Positions 8,756 to 17,101 of a DNA stretch of 64,000 nt are shown here, piece by piece; position 1 is the first letter of the stretch, and every line of letters starts with the position of its first letter. The notes beneath the pieces were generated by a model. The model saw only the letters and a program-made list of their open reading frames with translations, made no database searches and was not told the DNA's origin. The DNA is from UBA12481 sp012523435 (GTDB lineage Bacteria > Bacteroidota > Bacteroidia > Bacteroidales > UBA12481). The stretch is from assembly GCA_028686135.1 (NCBI GenBank), contig JAQUCP010000012.1, positions 1 to 64,000 on the forward strand, written 5' to 3'. The translations under genes were made by a program, and so were the position numbers.

Positions 8756-9016
8756 ATGGAAGGTAACAGAAATCTGCGCAAAGAACGCACCGGAGTGGTG
8801 GTCAGCAATAAAATGGAAAAATCCATCGTGGTTGCTGTAAAAAGGAAAGTAAAACATCCGATGTACGGAAAGTTTGTCAATAGAACGACCAAGTTTGTCG
8901 CTCACGATGAGCAAAACACCTGTAACGAGGGTGATCTGGTCCGGATCATGGAAACCCGGCCGCTCAGTAAGCGCAAGAACTGGAGATTAATCGAAATTAT
9001 TGAAAGAGCCAAGTAA
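8756..9016 (+). CDS. rpsQ: 30S ribosomal protein S17 (uS17)
   Basis: 86-aa OB-fold primary 16S rRNA binder. RKERTGVVVSNKMEKSIVVAV and the C-terminal RPLSKRKNWRLIEI are family signatures. Two bases separate it from both neighbours, so it is clearly inside one polycistronic message. Confidence 0.97.
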   Translation: MEGNRNLRKERTGVVVSNKMEKSIVVAVKRKVKHPMYGKFVNRTTKFVAHDEQNTCNEGDLVRIMETRPLSKRKNWRLIEIIERAK

Positions 9017-9018
9017 CC

Positions 9019-9384
9019 ATGATACAACAAGAATCCAGAATGATTGTGGCCGATAATAGTGGCGCTAAAGAGGTCTTGTGCATCCGCGTTTTGGGCGGAA
9101 CCAGCCGGAAATACGCGTCGATCGGTGACAAAGTGGTGGTAACCGTGAAGTCAGCCCTGCCTGGTGGCGAGCTAAAAAAAGGCACCGTATCGAAAGCGGT
9201 TATTGTCCGCACCGCAAAAGAGATTCGTCGCAGCGATGGTTCTTATATCCGTTTTGACGACAACGCTTGTGTGTTGCTCAACAATTCAGGTGAGATCCGG
9301 GGTACCCGTATCTTTGGGCCGGTGGCAAGGGAACTTCGCGAGAAATATATGAAAATTGTTTCCCTGGCACCTGAGGTGTTATAA
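9019..9384 (+). CDS. rplN: 50S ribosomal protein L14 (uL14)
   Basis: 121-aa intersubunit-bridge protein. It starts MIQQESRMIVADNSGAKE and contains GGTSRKYASIGDKVVVTVK, RFDDNACVLLN and the C-terminal ARELREKYMKIVSLAPEVL. Full length. Confidence 0.98.
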   Translation: MIQQESRMIVADNSGAKEVLCIRVLGGTSRKYASIGDKVVVTVKSALPGGELKKGTVSKAVIVRTAKEIRRSDGSYIRFDDNACVLLNNSGEIRGTRIFGPVARELREKYMKIVSLAPEVL

Positions 9385-9398
9385 TAAAAGCACGGACC

Positions 9399-9722
9399 AT
9401 GCAGAAGAAAATTAAGATAAAAAAGGGAGATACGGTAATGGTAATTGCCGGAAACTCCAAAGGCCAGCAAGGCCGAGTGCTGGAAGTGATTCGCGATAAG
9501 GAGCGGGCTCTGGTGGAAGGAGTAAACATGCTTTCCAAACATACCAAAGCTGATAAGAATGCTCCCCAGGGTGGAATCATCAAAAAAGAAGGGCCAGTTC
9601 ATTTATCCAATCTAATGATTGTGGATCCTGCATCAGGAAAACCAACCCGCGTTGGCCGTCGGTTGGGTGAGAAGGGTAAACTGGTTAGATTTTCGAAGAA
9701 ATCAGGAGAGGAGATTAAGTAA
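9399..9722 (+). CDS. rplX: 50S ribosomal protein L24 (uL24)
   Basis: 107-aa assembly-initiator protein with a KOW motif (KGDTVMVIAGNSKGQQGRVLEV split across residues 6-27). Ends on the first base of the rplE start codon (TAATG overlap). Confidence 0.97.
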   Translation: MQKKIKIKKGDTVMVIAGNSKGQQGRVLEVIRDKERALVEGVNMLSKHTKADKNAPQGGIIKKEGPVHLSNLMIVDPASGKPTRVGRRLGEKGKLVRFSKKSGEEIK

Positions 9723-10279
9723 TGGAATACGTACCGTCATTAAAGAAAAAATACCAGGAAGAGGTCGTTCCTGCATTAACCAAAGAGTTTGGTTACCATT
9801 CGGTCATGCAGGTGCCACGCCTGGAAAAAATCGTAATCAACCGGGGCGTCGGTCGTGCTGTCGCTGATAAAAAGCTGATAGAGGTTGCTCAGGAAGAACT
9901 AACCAATATCACCGGCCAGAAAGCGGTTCAAACTATCTCCAAAAGAGATATCTCCAACTTCAAGCTGCGTCAGAAGATGCCGATTGGAGTGAAAGTGACC
10001 CTGCGCCGTGAACGGATGTATGAGTTTCTTGAACGCCTGATCGCTGTAGCTTTGCCAAGGATCAGGGATTTCAACGGAGTGAATGCTAAGTTTGACGGAC
10101 GCGGGAATTATACCCTCGGTATTACCGAACAAATTATTTTTCCTGAGATCGATATTGACAAGCTCCACTCCATCATCGGTATGGAAATCAGTTTTGTCAC
10201 TACAGCAAATAGCGATGAGGAGGGTTTTGCCCTGCTCAAGGGATTTGGAATGCCTTTTAAATCAATAAATAAGAAATAG
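9722..10279 (+). CDS. rplE: 50S ribosomal protein L5 (uL5)
   Basis: 185-aa 5S rRNA-binding protein of the central protuberance. The motifs MQVPRLEKIVINRGVG and RGNYTLGITEQIIFPEIDID are conserved. It overlaps rplX by one base and is followed by rpsN after 2 bases. Confidence 0.98.
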   Translation: MEYVPSLKKKYQEEVVPALTKEFGYHSVMQVPRLEKIVINRGVGRAVADKKLIEVAQEELTNITGQKAVQTISKRDISNFKLRQKMPIGVKVTLRRERMYEFLERLIAVALPRIRDFNGVNAKFDGRGNYTLGITEQIIFPEIDIDKLHSIIGMEISFVTTANSDEEGFALLKGFGMPFKSINKK

Positions 10280-10281
10280 GT

Positions 10282-10551
10282 ATGGCAAAAGAGTCCATGA
10301 AGGCCCGCGAGGTCAAAAGACAAAAAATGGTAGCCAAATACGCCGCGAAACGCGAACGTCTGAAGGCTGAAGGTGATTTTGCCGCACTGAGCAAACTTCC
10401 TAAAAATTCTTCCAAAGTACGCCTGCACAACCGGTGCAGTTTAACCGGAAGGCCGAAAGGGTACATGCGCCAGTTCGGGATCAGCCGAATCTCGTTCAGA
10501 GAGATGGCATCCCAGGGGTTGATACCAGGTATTAAGAAAGCAAGTTGGTAA
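10282..10551 (+). CDS. rpsN: 30S ribosomal protein S14, zinc-free form (uS14)
   Basis: 89-aa protein. The C-terminal core LHNRCSLTGRPKGYMRQFGISRISFREMA is intact, but the CxxC pairs of zinc-binding S14 are missing; only one cysteine is left (in NRCSLTG). This is the long, zinc-independent type. It lies 2 bases after rplE. Confidence 0.97.
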   Translation: MAKESMKAREVKRQKMVAKYAAKRERLKAEGDFAALSKLPKNSSKVRLHNRCSLTGRPKGYMRQFGISRISFREMASQGLIPGIKKASW

Positions 10552-10571
10552 TATTATAACAAAAGAATAAG

Positions 10572-10967
10572 ATGACTGATCCGATTGCAGATTTCCTGAC
10601 GCGCATTCGCAATGCGATCATGGCCAAGCATAAAGTGGTTGAGATTCCGGCATCCAACATCAAAAAGGAGATGACAAAAATCCTTTTTGACAAGGGTTAC
10701 ATTCTGAGCTACCGGTTTGAAGATGATGACAAGCAGGGAATCATAAAGATTGCCCTTAAGTATCACCCAATTTCCCGAATTCCAGCTATTAAACACCTGC
10801 AAAGGATTAGTAAGCCGGGCCTTAGAAAGTACTCCGATGTGGATAATCTTCCAAGGGTTCTGAACGGAATGGGTATTGCTATCCTTTCAACATCAAAAGG
10901 ATTGATGACTGACAAGGAAGCTCGCCGGGAGAAAGTTGGCGGTGAGGTATTGTGTTACGTATATTAA
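10572..10967 (+). CDS. rpsH: 30S ribosomal protein S8 (uS8)
   Basis: 131-aa protein binding 16S helix 21 and, in E. coli, the spc mRNA. It starts MTDPIADFLTRIRNA and ends with GGEVLCYVY, with the conserved STSKGLMTDKEAR loop. No mimic of the 16S site was identified in the mRNA. Confidence 0.98.
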   Translation: MTDPIADFLTRIRNAIMAKHKVVEIPASNIKKEMTKILFDKGYILSYRFEDDDKQGIIKIALKYHPISRIPAIKHLQRISKPGLRKYSDVDNLPRVLNGMGIAILSTSKGLMTDKEARREKVGGEVLCYVY

Positions 10968-10980
10968 AAAGTTATTGACC

Positions 10981-11535
10981 ATGTCAAGAATTGGAAAATT
11001 ACCGATTAACATACCTGCCGGAGTGACCATTAAGGTCTCCGATTCGAATCTGGTAGAGGTAAAAGGCCCTCTCGGAACTCTTACCCAGCAGGTTGATCCG
11101 GATATCACTCTCAAAGTAGAGGATGGTCAGCTGACACTCAGTCGGCCAACTGAACAGCAACGCCACCGGGCACTGCACGGTCTCTATCGTTCGCTAGTAC
11201 AGAATATGGTGACGGGTGTTTCGACAGGATACGAGATTAAACAGGAACTGGTAGGGGTAGGATACAAGGCTACCGCTGACGGTCAGGTCCTTGAAATGAA
11301 CCTGGGATATTCCCATCCAATCATCATGCAGCTTCCTCCGGAAGTGAAAGTTGAAGCGGTCACTGAAAGAAGAAGTAATCCTATCATTACCTTACGGAGT
11401 ATTGATAAACAGCTTATCGGACAGGTGGCATCGAAGATTCGCTCACTGCGTAAACCGGAGCCTTACAAAGGTAAAGGTATCAAGTTCGTAGGTGAAGTCC
11501 TGCGACGGAAGTCGGGTAAAACCGCTGGTAGTTAA
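10981..11535 (+). CDS. rplF: 50S ribosomal protein L6 (uL6)
   Basis: 184-aa sarcin-ricin-loop neighbour made of two similar domains. The start at 10981 (MSRIGKLPINIP) is chosen over an in-frame codon at 10936 that lies inside rpsH. The conserved VGVGYKATADG and C-terminal KPEPYKGKGIKFVGEVLRRK are present. Confidence 0.97.
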   Translation: MSRIGKLPINIPAGVTIKVSDSNLVEVKGPLGTLTQQVDPDITLKVEDGQLTLSRPTEQQRHRALHGLYRSLVQNMVTGVSTGYEIKQELVGVGYKATADGQVLEMNLGYSHPIIMQLPPEVKVEAVTERRSNPIITLRSIDKQLIGQVASKIRSLRKPEPYKGKGIKFVGEVLRRKSGKTAGS

Positions 11536-11574
11536 TGCTGTTATTTAGATAATAAGTTAAAACGAGTAAATAAG

Positions 11575-11934
11575 ATGGCTTTTTCAAAGCACGAACGCAG
11601 ACTGAAGATCAAAAGTCGGATACGCAAGAAGATCGAGGGAACAAGTGAGTTGCCCCGTCTTTCCGTATACCGCAGTAATCGCCAGATTTCAGTTCAGGTG
11701 ATTGACGATCTCTCCGGTCGTACGCTCATTTCCGCTTCTTCATTGGAGAAGGAAGTGGTGTTGAACCCGGGTGACAATAAGATAACACAGGCCAAACTGG
11801 TTGGGAAAAGAATAGCCGAGAAGGCTATTGCCCAAGGGATCACTCAGGTGGTCTTCGACCGGAATGGTTATTTGTATCACGGAAGAGTTAAATCATTGGC
11901 GGATGCTGCCCGGGAAGGAGGGCTAAAATTTTAA
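11575..11934 (+). CDS. rplR: 50S ribosomal protein L18 (uL18)
   Basis: 119-aa 5S rRNA-binding protein. LPRLSVYRSNRQISVQVIDD and the C-terminal LADAAREGGLKF are typical. Its stop codon shares one base with the rpsE start. Confidence 0.97.
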   Translation: MAFSKHERRLKIKSRIRKKIEGTSELPRLSVYRSNRQISVQVIDDLSGRTLISASSLEKEVVLNPGDNKITQAKLVGKRIAEKAIAQGITQVVFDRNGYLYHGRVKSLADAAREGGLKF

Positions 11935-12455
11935 TGAATATGTCGACGAGCGTACTTAAAGTAAAAACGACCGACCTGGAACTGAAAGACCGGTTGGTAG
12001 CAATCAACCGAGTCACGAAGGTGACCAAGGGGGGGCGAAACTTTAGCTTTTCCGCTATCGTGGTGGTTGGAAACGAAGATGGCGTTGTTGGCTGGGGCCT
12101 GGGTAAGGCTAATGAGGTGACAACCGCTATCGCCAAAGGCGTGGAAGCAGCTAAGAAAAACCTGATCAAGGTGCCCATTATCAATGGAACAATACCTCAC
12201 GAGCAGGTTGCCAGCTTTGGCGGAGCTACTGTATGGCTTAAACCAGCCTCCAGCGGTACTGGTGTAAAGGCTGGTGGTGCTATGCGTGCGGTTCTGGAAA
12301 GCGTTGGTGTAACCAGCGTACTCGCCAAATCCAAAGGCTCCTCGAACCCTCATAACCTGGTCAAAGCTACGATGGCAGCCCTTATGGAACTTAGAGATGC
12401 TATTACTGTAGCGCAGCATCGCGGAATAAGCCTGGATAAAGTTTTTAACGGATAA
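11934..12455 (+). CDS. rpsE: 30S ribosomal protein S5 (uS5)
   Basis: 173-aa accuracy protein with a double-stranded RNA-binding-like N-terminal domain (INRVTKVTKGGRNFSFSA) and a C-terminal domain containing GTGVKAGGAMRAVLE and KGSSNPHNLVKAT. An in-frame ATG two codons downstream (11940) is an alternative start; 11934 fits the one-base overlap with rplR. Confidence 0.97.
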   Translation: MNMSTSVLKVKTTDLELKDRLVAINRVTKVTKGGRNFSFSAIVVVGNEDGVVGWGLGKANEVTTAIAKGVEAAKKNLIKVPIINGTIPHEQVASFGGATVWLKPASSGTGVKAGGAMRAVLESVGVTSVLAKSKGSSNPHNLVKATMAALMELRDAITVAQHRGISLDKVFNG

Positions 12456-12476
12456 TCCGATCAGTAAGAGACAATT

Positions 12477-12659
12477 ATGGCCAAAATAAAAATTACACAG
12501 ACCCGCAGTAAGATCCACTGTACCGATCGTCAAAAAAAGACTTTGGAAGCATTGGGTTTGCGCAAAATGCATGCGACTGTGGAGCAAGAAGCCACCCCGC
12601 AAATTTTGGGAATGGTAGCAAAAGTTAAACATCTGGTTTCCGTCGAAACTGGTAAATAG
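12477..12659 (+). CDS. rpmD: 50S ribosomal protein L30 (uL30)
   Basis: 60-aa small protein (MAKIKITQTRSKIHCTDRQ ... IHCTDRQKKTLEALGLRKM). It has the normal bacterial length and the normal place between rpsE and rplO. Confidence 0.95.
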   Translation: MAKIKITQTRSKIHCTDRQKKTLEALGLRKMHATVEQEATPQILGMVAKVKHLVSVETGK

Positions 12660-12685
12660 TCTAATTTTCAAAAGAACATCCAAAA

Positions 12686-13132
12686 ATGGAATTGCATAAT
12701 CTCAAACCAGCTGAAGGATCGGTTCATAAGGAGAAAAGAATCGGACGTGGACAGGGCTCTGGATACGGCGGAACATCGACCCGTGGACATAAGGGCGCAA
12801 AATCCCGTTCGGGTTTTCATACTAAAGTAGGATTCGAAGGTGGCCAGATGCCACTGCAGCGCCGTCTTCCTAAATTCGGTTTTAAAAATATCAATCGGAA
12901 AGAGTTCAAAGGTATTAACATCAGCACCTTACAACTGCTTGCTGATAAGAAAAGCCTGACACTGATTGATGTGGATGCGCTGATTGAAGCCGGTTTGGTT
13001 AAGAAAAATGATAAGGTAAAAATTCTTGGAAACGGCACCCTGACTGCGAAATTGGAGGTTAGAGCACACGCTTTCTCCAATTCAGCTGTCAAGGCTATTG
13101 AAGCCCAGCAAGGAACCGTAGTTAAACTGTAA
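12686..13132 (+). CDS. rplO: 50S ribosomal protein L15 (uL15)
   Basis: 148-aa late-assembly protein. The glycine-rich N-terminal extension (RIGRGQGSGYGGTSTRGHKG) and the RRLPKFGFKN motif are present. Four bases separate it from secY. Confidence 0.97.
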   Translation: MELHNLKPAEGSVHKEKRIGRGQGSGYGGTSTRGHKGAKSRSGFHTKVGFEGGQMPLQRRLPKFGFKNINRKEFKGINISTLQLLADKKSLTLIDVDALIEAGLVKKNDKVKILGNGTLTAKLEVRAHAFSNSAVKAIEAQQGTVVKL

Positions 13133-13136
13133 CGGG

Positions 13137-14471
13137 ATGAGAAGATTTATCGAAACCCTTAAGAACATTTGGAGGATTGAAGACCTCCGCGCGAGAATCC
13201 TTACCACATTGGGACTGATCTTGGTCTATCGGCTTGGCAGCTTTATCGTGTTGCCGGGGGTGGACCCGACGCAACTTGATGCTCTGCGCGAGCAGACAGC
13301 AGGAGGCCTGGAGGGATTGCTGGATATGTTTTCGGGTGGTGCCTTCTCTAACGCTTCTGTTTTTGCTCTGGGTATTATGCCGTACATCTCCGCATCTATC
13401 GTGATCCAATTGCTCACGATCGCCGTCCCCTATTTTCAGCGTATGCAGAAAGAGGGCGAAAGCGGAAGAAAAAAGATGAATCAGATAACCAGATGGCTTA
13501 CAGTTGCTATTACTGCAGCTCAAGGACCCAGCTACCTGTTTAACCTGCACCGACAATTGCCAGAAACGGCTTTTGTTGTGAGTGGAGCCTTCTTTACCAT
13601 CTCCTCCGTGATCATCCTGACTGCCGGTACCCTCTTTATTATGTGGCTTGGTGAACGTATCACCGACAAGGGAATCGGAAACGGTATCTCACTCATCATT
13701 ATGATCGGAATTATCGCCCGTCTTCCGTTTGCCCTCGCTGCAGAATTTGCTCAGAAGCTTGAACAGCAGGGTGGTGGACTCGTTATGGTTTTGGTTGAAA
13801 TCATCCTACTCCTCATCGTTATCATGGCATCTATTGCATTGGTGCAAGCTACACGACGAGTGCCCGTTCAATATGCTAAACGGATTGTAGGGAATAAGCA
13901 ATATGGAGGCGTTAGGCAATATATCCCTCTGAAAATCAATGCAGCAGGGGTTATGCCGATCATTTTCGCTCAAGCGTTTATGTTCCTCCCTATGATGCTG
14001 GGTCAGTTCGATACCGAAGGATCGGGTAAGTTCCTACAAGCTTTTGGAGACTATACCGGATTCTGGTATAATTTGACTTTTGCCTTGTTAATCATTGCAT
14101 TTACGTATTTTTATACTGCCGTTACTGTCAACCCGACGCAAATGGCAGAAGATATGAAACGAAACGGAGGTTTTATACCAGGTGTCAAACCTGGTAGAAA
14201 AACGGTCGAATTCCTTGACTCGATCATGTCAAGGATTACTCTTCCGGGCTCAATCTTCCTGGCGATCATTGCTGTGCTGCCTGCACTGGCAAGTCTGATC
14301 GGAATCAATAGCCAGTTTGCCCAGTTCTTTGGGGGAACTTCCTTGCTGATTTTGGTTGGTGTTGTTCTTGACACACTCCAGCAGATTGAAAGCCATCTTT
14401 TAATGAGGCATTATGACGGACTGATGAAATCAGGCCGCATCAAAGGCAGGGTTGGTGGCTCAGCTATTTAA
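13137..14471 (+). CDS. secY: Preprotein translocase subunit SecY
   Basis: 444-aa inner-membrane channel of the Sec translocon with ten hydrophobic segments. Conserved features include YRLGSFIVLPGVDP in TM1, the plug region after it, ERITDKGIGNGISLIIM, RRVPVQYAKR and the C-terminal HLLMRHYDGLMKSGRIKGR. Its place inside the spc operon links envelope export to ribosome synthesis. secE and secG are not in the window. Confidence 0.98.
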   Translation: MRRFIETLKNIWRIEDLRARILTTLGLILVYRLGSFIVLPGVDPTQLDALREQTAGGLEGLLDMFSGGAFSNASVFALGIMPYISASIVIQLLTIAVPYFQRMQKEGESGRKKMNQITRWLTVAITAAQGPSYLFNLHRQLPETAFVVSGAFFTISSVIILTAGTLFIMWLGERITDKGIGNGISLIIMIGIIARLPFALAAEFAQKLEQQGGGLVMVLVEIILLLIVIMASIALVQATRRVPVQYAKRIVGNKQYGGVRQYIPLKINAAGVMPIIFAQAFMFLPMMLGQFDTEGSGKFLQAFGDYTGFWYNLTFALLIIAFTYFYTAVTVNPTQMAEDMKRNGGFIPGVKPGRKTVEFLDSIMSRITLPGSIFLAIIAVLPALASLIGINSQFAQFFGGTSLLILVGVVLDTLQQIESHLLMRHYDGLMKSGRIKGRVGGSAI

Positions 14472-14494
14472 CCTCGCTCAATGGAGTTCTTTGT

Positions 14495-15271
14495 ATGATT
14501 GAAATCAAGACAGATGAGGAGATAGAATTGCTAAGGAAAAGCAACCTTCTTCTTTCTGCAACCCTTGCGAACGTTGCGCCCTTGATGAAACCGGGAATCA
14601 CTACACTCGAAATCGATCGGGTGGCGGAGGAGTACATCCGGGATCATGGAGGAGTACCAGGATTCAAAGGCTATAGCGGGTTCCCAAATACATTGTGCAT
14701 TTCTGTGAATGACCAGGTTGTGCATGGGATCCCTTCTAACCGGGTACTTCAAGAAGGAGATATCGTTTCAGTGGATTGCGGCGTCTTTATGAATGGCTTT
14801 CACGGTGATTCAGCTTATACCTTTGCAGTGGGAGAAATCTCTGAAGAGCTGCAAAACCTGATCCGGGTAACCCGAGAAGCCCTTTTTCTGGGCATCGCAA
14901 AAGCTGTCGCTGGAAACCGGATTGGTGATATCGGACATGCCATTCAGGAACACGCCGAAGCTAACCGCTTCTCAGTCGTTCGCGAAATGGTAGGACATGG
15001 AGTAGGGCGTAATCTCCACGAAGAACCAGAAGTCCCTAACTATGGACGCCCTGGTACAGGACCAATGTTACGCGAAGGGATGACAATCGCTATCGAACCC
15101 ATGATCAACCTTGGGCGGAGACAAATTTATCAGGAGCGAGACGGCTGGACAATCCGAACCGCTGACCATAAACCATCAGCTCATTTTGAACATTCGATAG
15201 CTGTCCGGGCAACAAAAGCTGATGTACTGTCTGATTTCGAAATAATTGATAAAGTATTGAATAATAACTAA
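14495..15271 (+). CDS. map: Methionine aminopeptidase, type I
   Basis: 258-aa cytosolic enzyme that removes the initiator methionine. The dinuclear metal ligands can be read directly: D94 (SVDCG), D105 (HGDSAY), H168 (GHGVG), E201 (IEPM) and E232 (FEHSIAV), with substrate-binding H77 (VVHGIP). There is no N-terminal zinc-finger extension. It lies 23 bases after secY and 3 bases before infA. Confidence 0.97.
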   Translation: MIEIKTDEEIELLRKSNLLLSATLANVAPLMKPGITTLEIDRVAEEYIRDHGGVPGFKGYSGFPNTLCISVNDQVVHGIPSNRVLQEGDIVSVDCGVFMNGFHGDSAYTFAVGEISEELQNLIRVTREALFLGIAKAVAGNRIGDIGHAIQEHAEANRFSVVREMVGHGVGRNLHEEPEVPNYGRPGTGPMLREGMTIAIEPMINLGRRQIYQERDGWTIRTADHKPSAHFEHSIAVRATKADVLSDFEIIDKVLNNN

Positions 15272-15274
15272 TAT

Positions 15275-15496
15275 ATGCCAAAACAATCTTCTATCGAACA
15301 AGATGGAACAATCATTGAGGCCCTGTCCAATGCCATGTTCCGTGTCGAGCTGGAAAATGGGCACGTCATTACTGCTCATATTTCAGGGAAGATGCGTATG
15401 CATTATATTAAGATCTTACCCGGGGATAAAGTAAGAGTGGAAATGTCCCCCTACGATTTGACTAAAGGACGTATTTCATACCGGTATAAAAACTGA
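15275..15496 (+). CDS. infA: Translation initiation factor IF-1
   Basis: 73-aa OB-fold factor that occupies the A site during initiation. GTIIEALSNAMFRVELENGH and GKMRMHYIKILPGDKVRVEMSPYDL are diagnostic. Between map and rpmJ, the usual order. Confidence 0.97.
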   Translation: MPKQSSIEQDGTIIEALSNAMFRVELENGHVITAHISGKMRMHYIKILPGDKVRVEMSPYDLTKGRISYRYKN

Positions 15497-15510
15497 TAAA
15501 AAACGTAACA

Positions 15511-15627
15511 ATGAAGGTACGAGCATCTGTAAAAAAGCGTTCGCCAGAGTGCAAAATTGTGCGCCGGAAAGGACGTATCTATGTGATTAACAAGAAGAAT
15601 CCCAAGTTCAAACAAAGACAGGGATAA
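15511..15627 (+). CDS. rpmJ: 50S ribosomal protein L36, zinc-free form (bL36)
   Basis: 38 codons read directly from 15511: MKVRASVKKRSPECKIV, then RRKGRIYVINKKNPKFKQRQG. The ends match bL36, but of the four zinc ligands (three Cys and one His) of the classical form only one cysteine remains. It sits 14 bases after infA and 34 bases before rpsM, as expected. Confidence 0.96.
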   Translation: MKVRASVKKRSPECKIVRRKGRIYVINKKNPKFKQRQG

Positions 15628-15661
15628 TTGACATTGAATCAATTCATAAGGAATATATTTT

Positions 15662-16039
15662 ATGGCACGTATTGTTGGTGTTGACATACCGAACAACAAA
15701 AGGGGCGAAATTGCCCTCACTTATATTTACGGAATCGGAAGAAGCCGGGCACAAAAAATCCTGGCAGAAGCTGGAGTGGACAAGAATCTGAAAGTTCAGG
15801 ACTGGAATGATGACCAGAGTGCTGCAATCCGTACTTATATTAACGATCACTTCAAGATTGAGGGTGAACTTAGGTCCGAAACACAGATGAATATTAAGAG
15901 GCTGATGGATATTGGATGCTATCGGGGAATTCGCCATCGTCTGGGTCTGCCTGTTCGCGGCCAGAGTACTAAGAACAACGCCCGTACCAGAAAAGGAAGA
16001 CGGAAAACTGTTGCCAATAAAAAGAAAGCCACTAAATAA
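15662..16039 (+). CDS. rpsM: 30S ribosomal protein S13 (uS13)
   Basis: 125-aa head protein contacting P-site tRNA. It starts MARIVGVDIPNNKRGEIALTYIYGIG and has the basic C-terminal RLPVRGQ-type tail (GLPVRGQSTKNNARTRKGRRK). First gene of the alpha block. Confidence 0.98.
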   Translation: MARIVGVDIPNNKRGEIALTYIYGIGRSRAQKILAEAGVDKNLKVQDWNDDQSAAIRTYINDHFKIEGELRSETQMNIKRLMDIGCYRGIRHRLGLPVRGQSTKNNARTRKGRRKTVANKKKATK

Positions 16040-16049
16040 GCGGTAAACA

Positions 16050-16442
16050 ATGGGAAAAAAGAAAGCAAAAGCAGCGAAGAAAAGAGTGGTCCAAGTTGAA
16101 CCGCTTGGACAAGCTCACATCCATTCTTCATTTAACAACATTATCGTATCTCTGACTAATAATGCCGGTCAGGTGATCTCCTGGTCCTCTAGCGGGAAAA
16201 ACGGTTTCCGCGGATCTAAAAAAAATACCCCCTATGCAGCCCAGGTAGCCTCACAGGATGCAGCGAAAGTTGCTTATGATTTGGGACTTAGGAAGGTGAA
16301 GGTTTTTGTCAAGGGCCCAGGCAACGGAAGAGAATCAGCCATCAGAACACTCCATAATAATGGAATTGAGGTGGTGGAAATCATGGATGTTACACCGATG
16401 CCCCATAATGGATGCCGTCCACCAAAAAGAAGAAGAGTTTAA
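16050..16442 (+). CDS. rpsK: 30S ribosomal protein S11 (uS11)
   Basis: 130-aa platform protein. SSFNNIIVSLTNNAGQVISW, GFRGSKKNTPYAAQ and the C-terminal PMPHNGCRPPKRRRV are signatures. It lies 10 bases after rpsM. Confidence 0.98.
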   Translation: MGKKKAKAAKKRVVQVEPLGQAHIHSSFNNIIVSLTNNAGQVISWSSSGKNGFRGSKKNTPYAAQVASQDAAKVAYDLGLRKVKVFVKGPGNGRESAIRTLHNNGIEVVEIMDVTPMPHNGCRPPKRRRV

Positions 16443-16478
16443 TTTCCAATACATTAATCTATAAAACCAAAGAATTAA

Positions 16479-17084
16479 ATGGCTAGATATATTGGACCGA
16501 AAACCAGGATTGCCAGAAAGTTTGGGGAGCCTATTTACGGGGCAGATAAGTACTTCGAAAAGAAGAACTATCCTCCCGGATTTCACGGTCCGTCAAGAAG
16601 ACGTAGAAAGCTGTCAGAGTACGGAGTTCAGCTTAAAGAGAAGCAGAAAGCTAAATATACCTACGGGATATTGGAAAAGCAATTCTCCAATACCTTTAAG
16701 AAAGCCCAGCGAACGAAAGGGGTAACCGGCGAGGTTCTCCTGCAATTGTTGGAATCCAGACTGGATAACGTAGTCTATCGCTTGGGAATTTCCAAAACTA
16801 GAGCCGGTGCACGTCAGCTGGTTAACCACCGACATATCACTGTCAACGGTCAGGTCGTTAACATTCCCTCCTACTCCCTGAAACCAGGTGATGTTGTAGG
16901 CGTACGCGAAAAGTCAAAATCTCTTGAGGTAATTCTGGATTCAGTCGCTTCTGCCAGACCAAGACTCGCCTGGCTCGAATGGGATCAGGCCGACATGGTA
17001 GGTAAGTTTATTAACATACCAGAAAGAACTGATATTCCTGAAAATATTAAGGAACAACTGATAGTTGAATTGTATTCCAAGTAA
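16479..17084 (+). CDS. rpsD: 30S ribosomal protein S4, zinc-free form (uS4)
   Basis: 201-aa primary 16S rRNA binder with an S4 RNA-binding domain (SRLDNVVYRLGISKTRAGAR, then QLVNHRHITVNGQ). The N-terminal domain has no cysteines, so this is the zinc-independent type. In several bacteria S4 represses the alpha operon; no leader pseudoknot was identified. Confidence 0.98.
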   Translation: MARYIGPKTRIARKFGEPIYGADKYFEKKNYPPGFHGPSRRRRKLSEYGVQLKEKQKAKYTYGILEKQFSNTFKKAQRTKGVTGEVLLQLLESRLDNVVYRLGISKTRAGARQLVNHRHITVNGQVVNIPSYSLKPGDVVGVREKSKSLEVILDSVASARPRLAWLEWDQADMVGKFINIPERTDIPENIKEQLIVELYSK

Positions 17085-17101
17085 TCGATAAATATTAGAT
17101 C

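Noticed and set aside
11931..12683. A 250-codon open frame on the minus strand opposite rpsE and rpmD
   Set aside because: It lies wholly antisense to two certain ribosomal genes, and its translation resembles no family; long antisense frames arise from codon bias.
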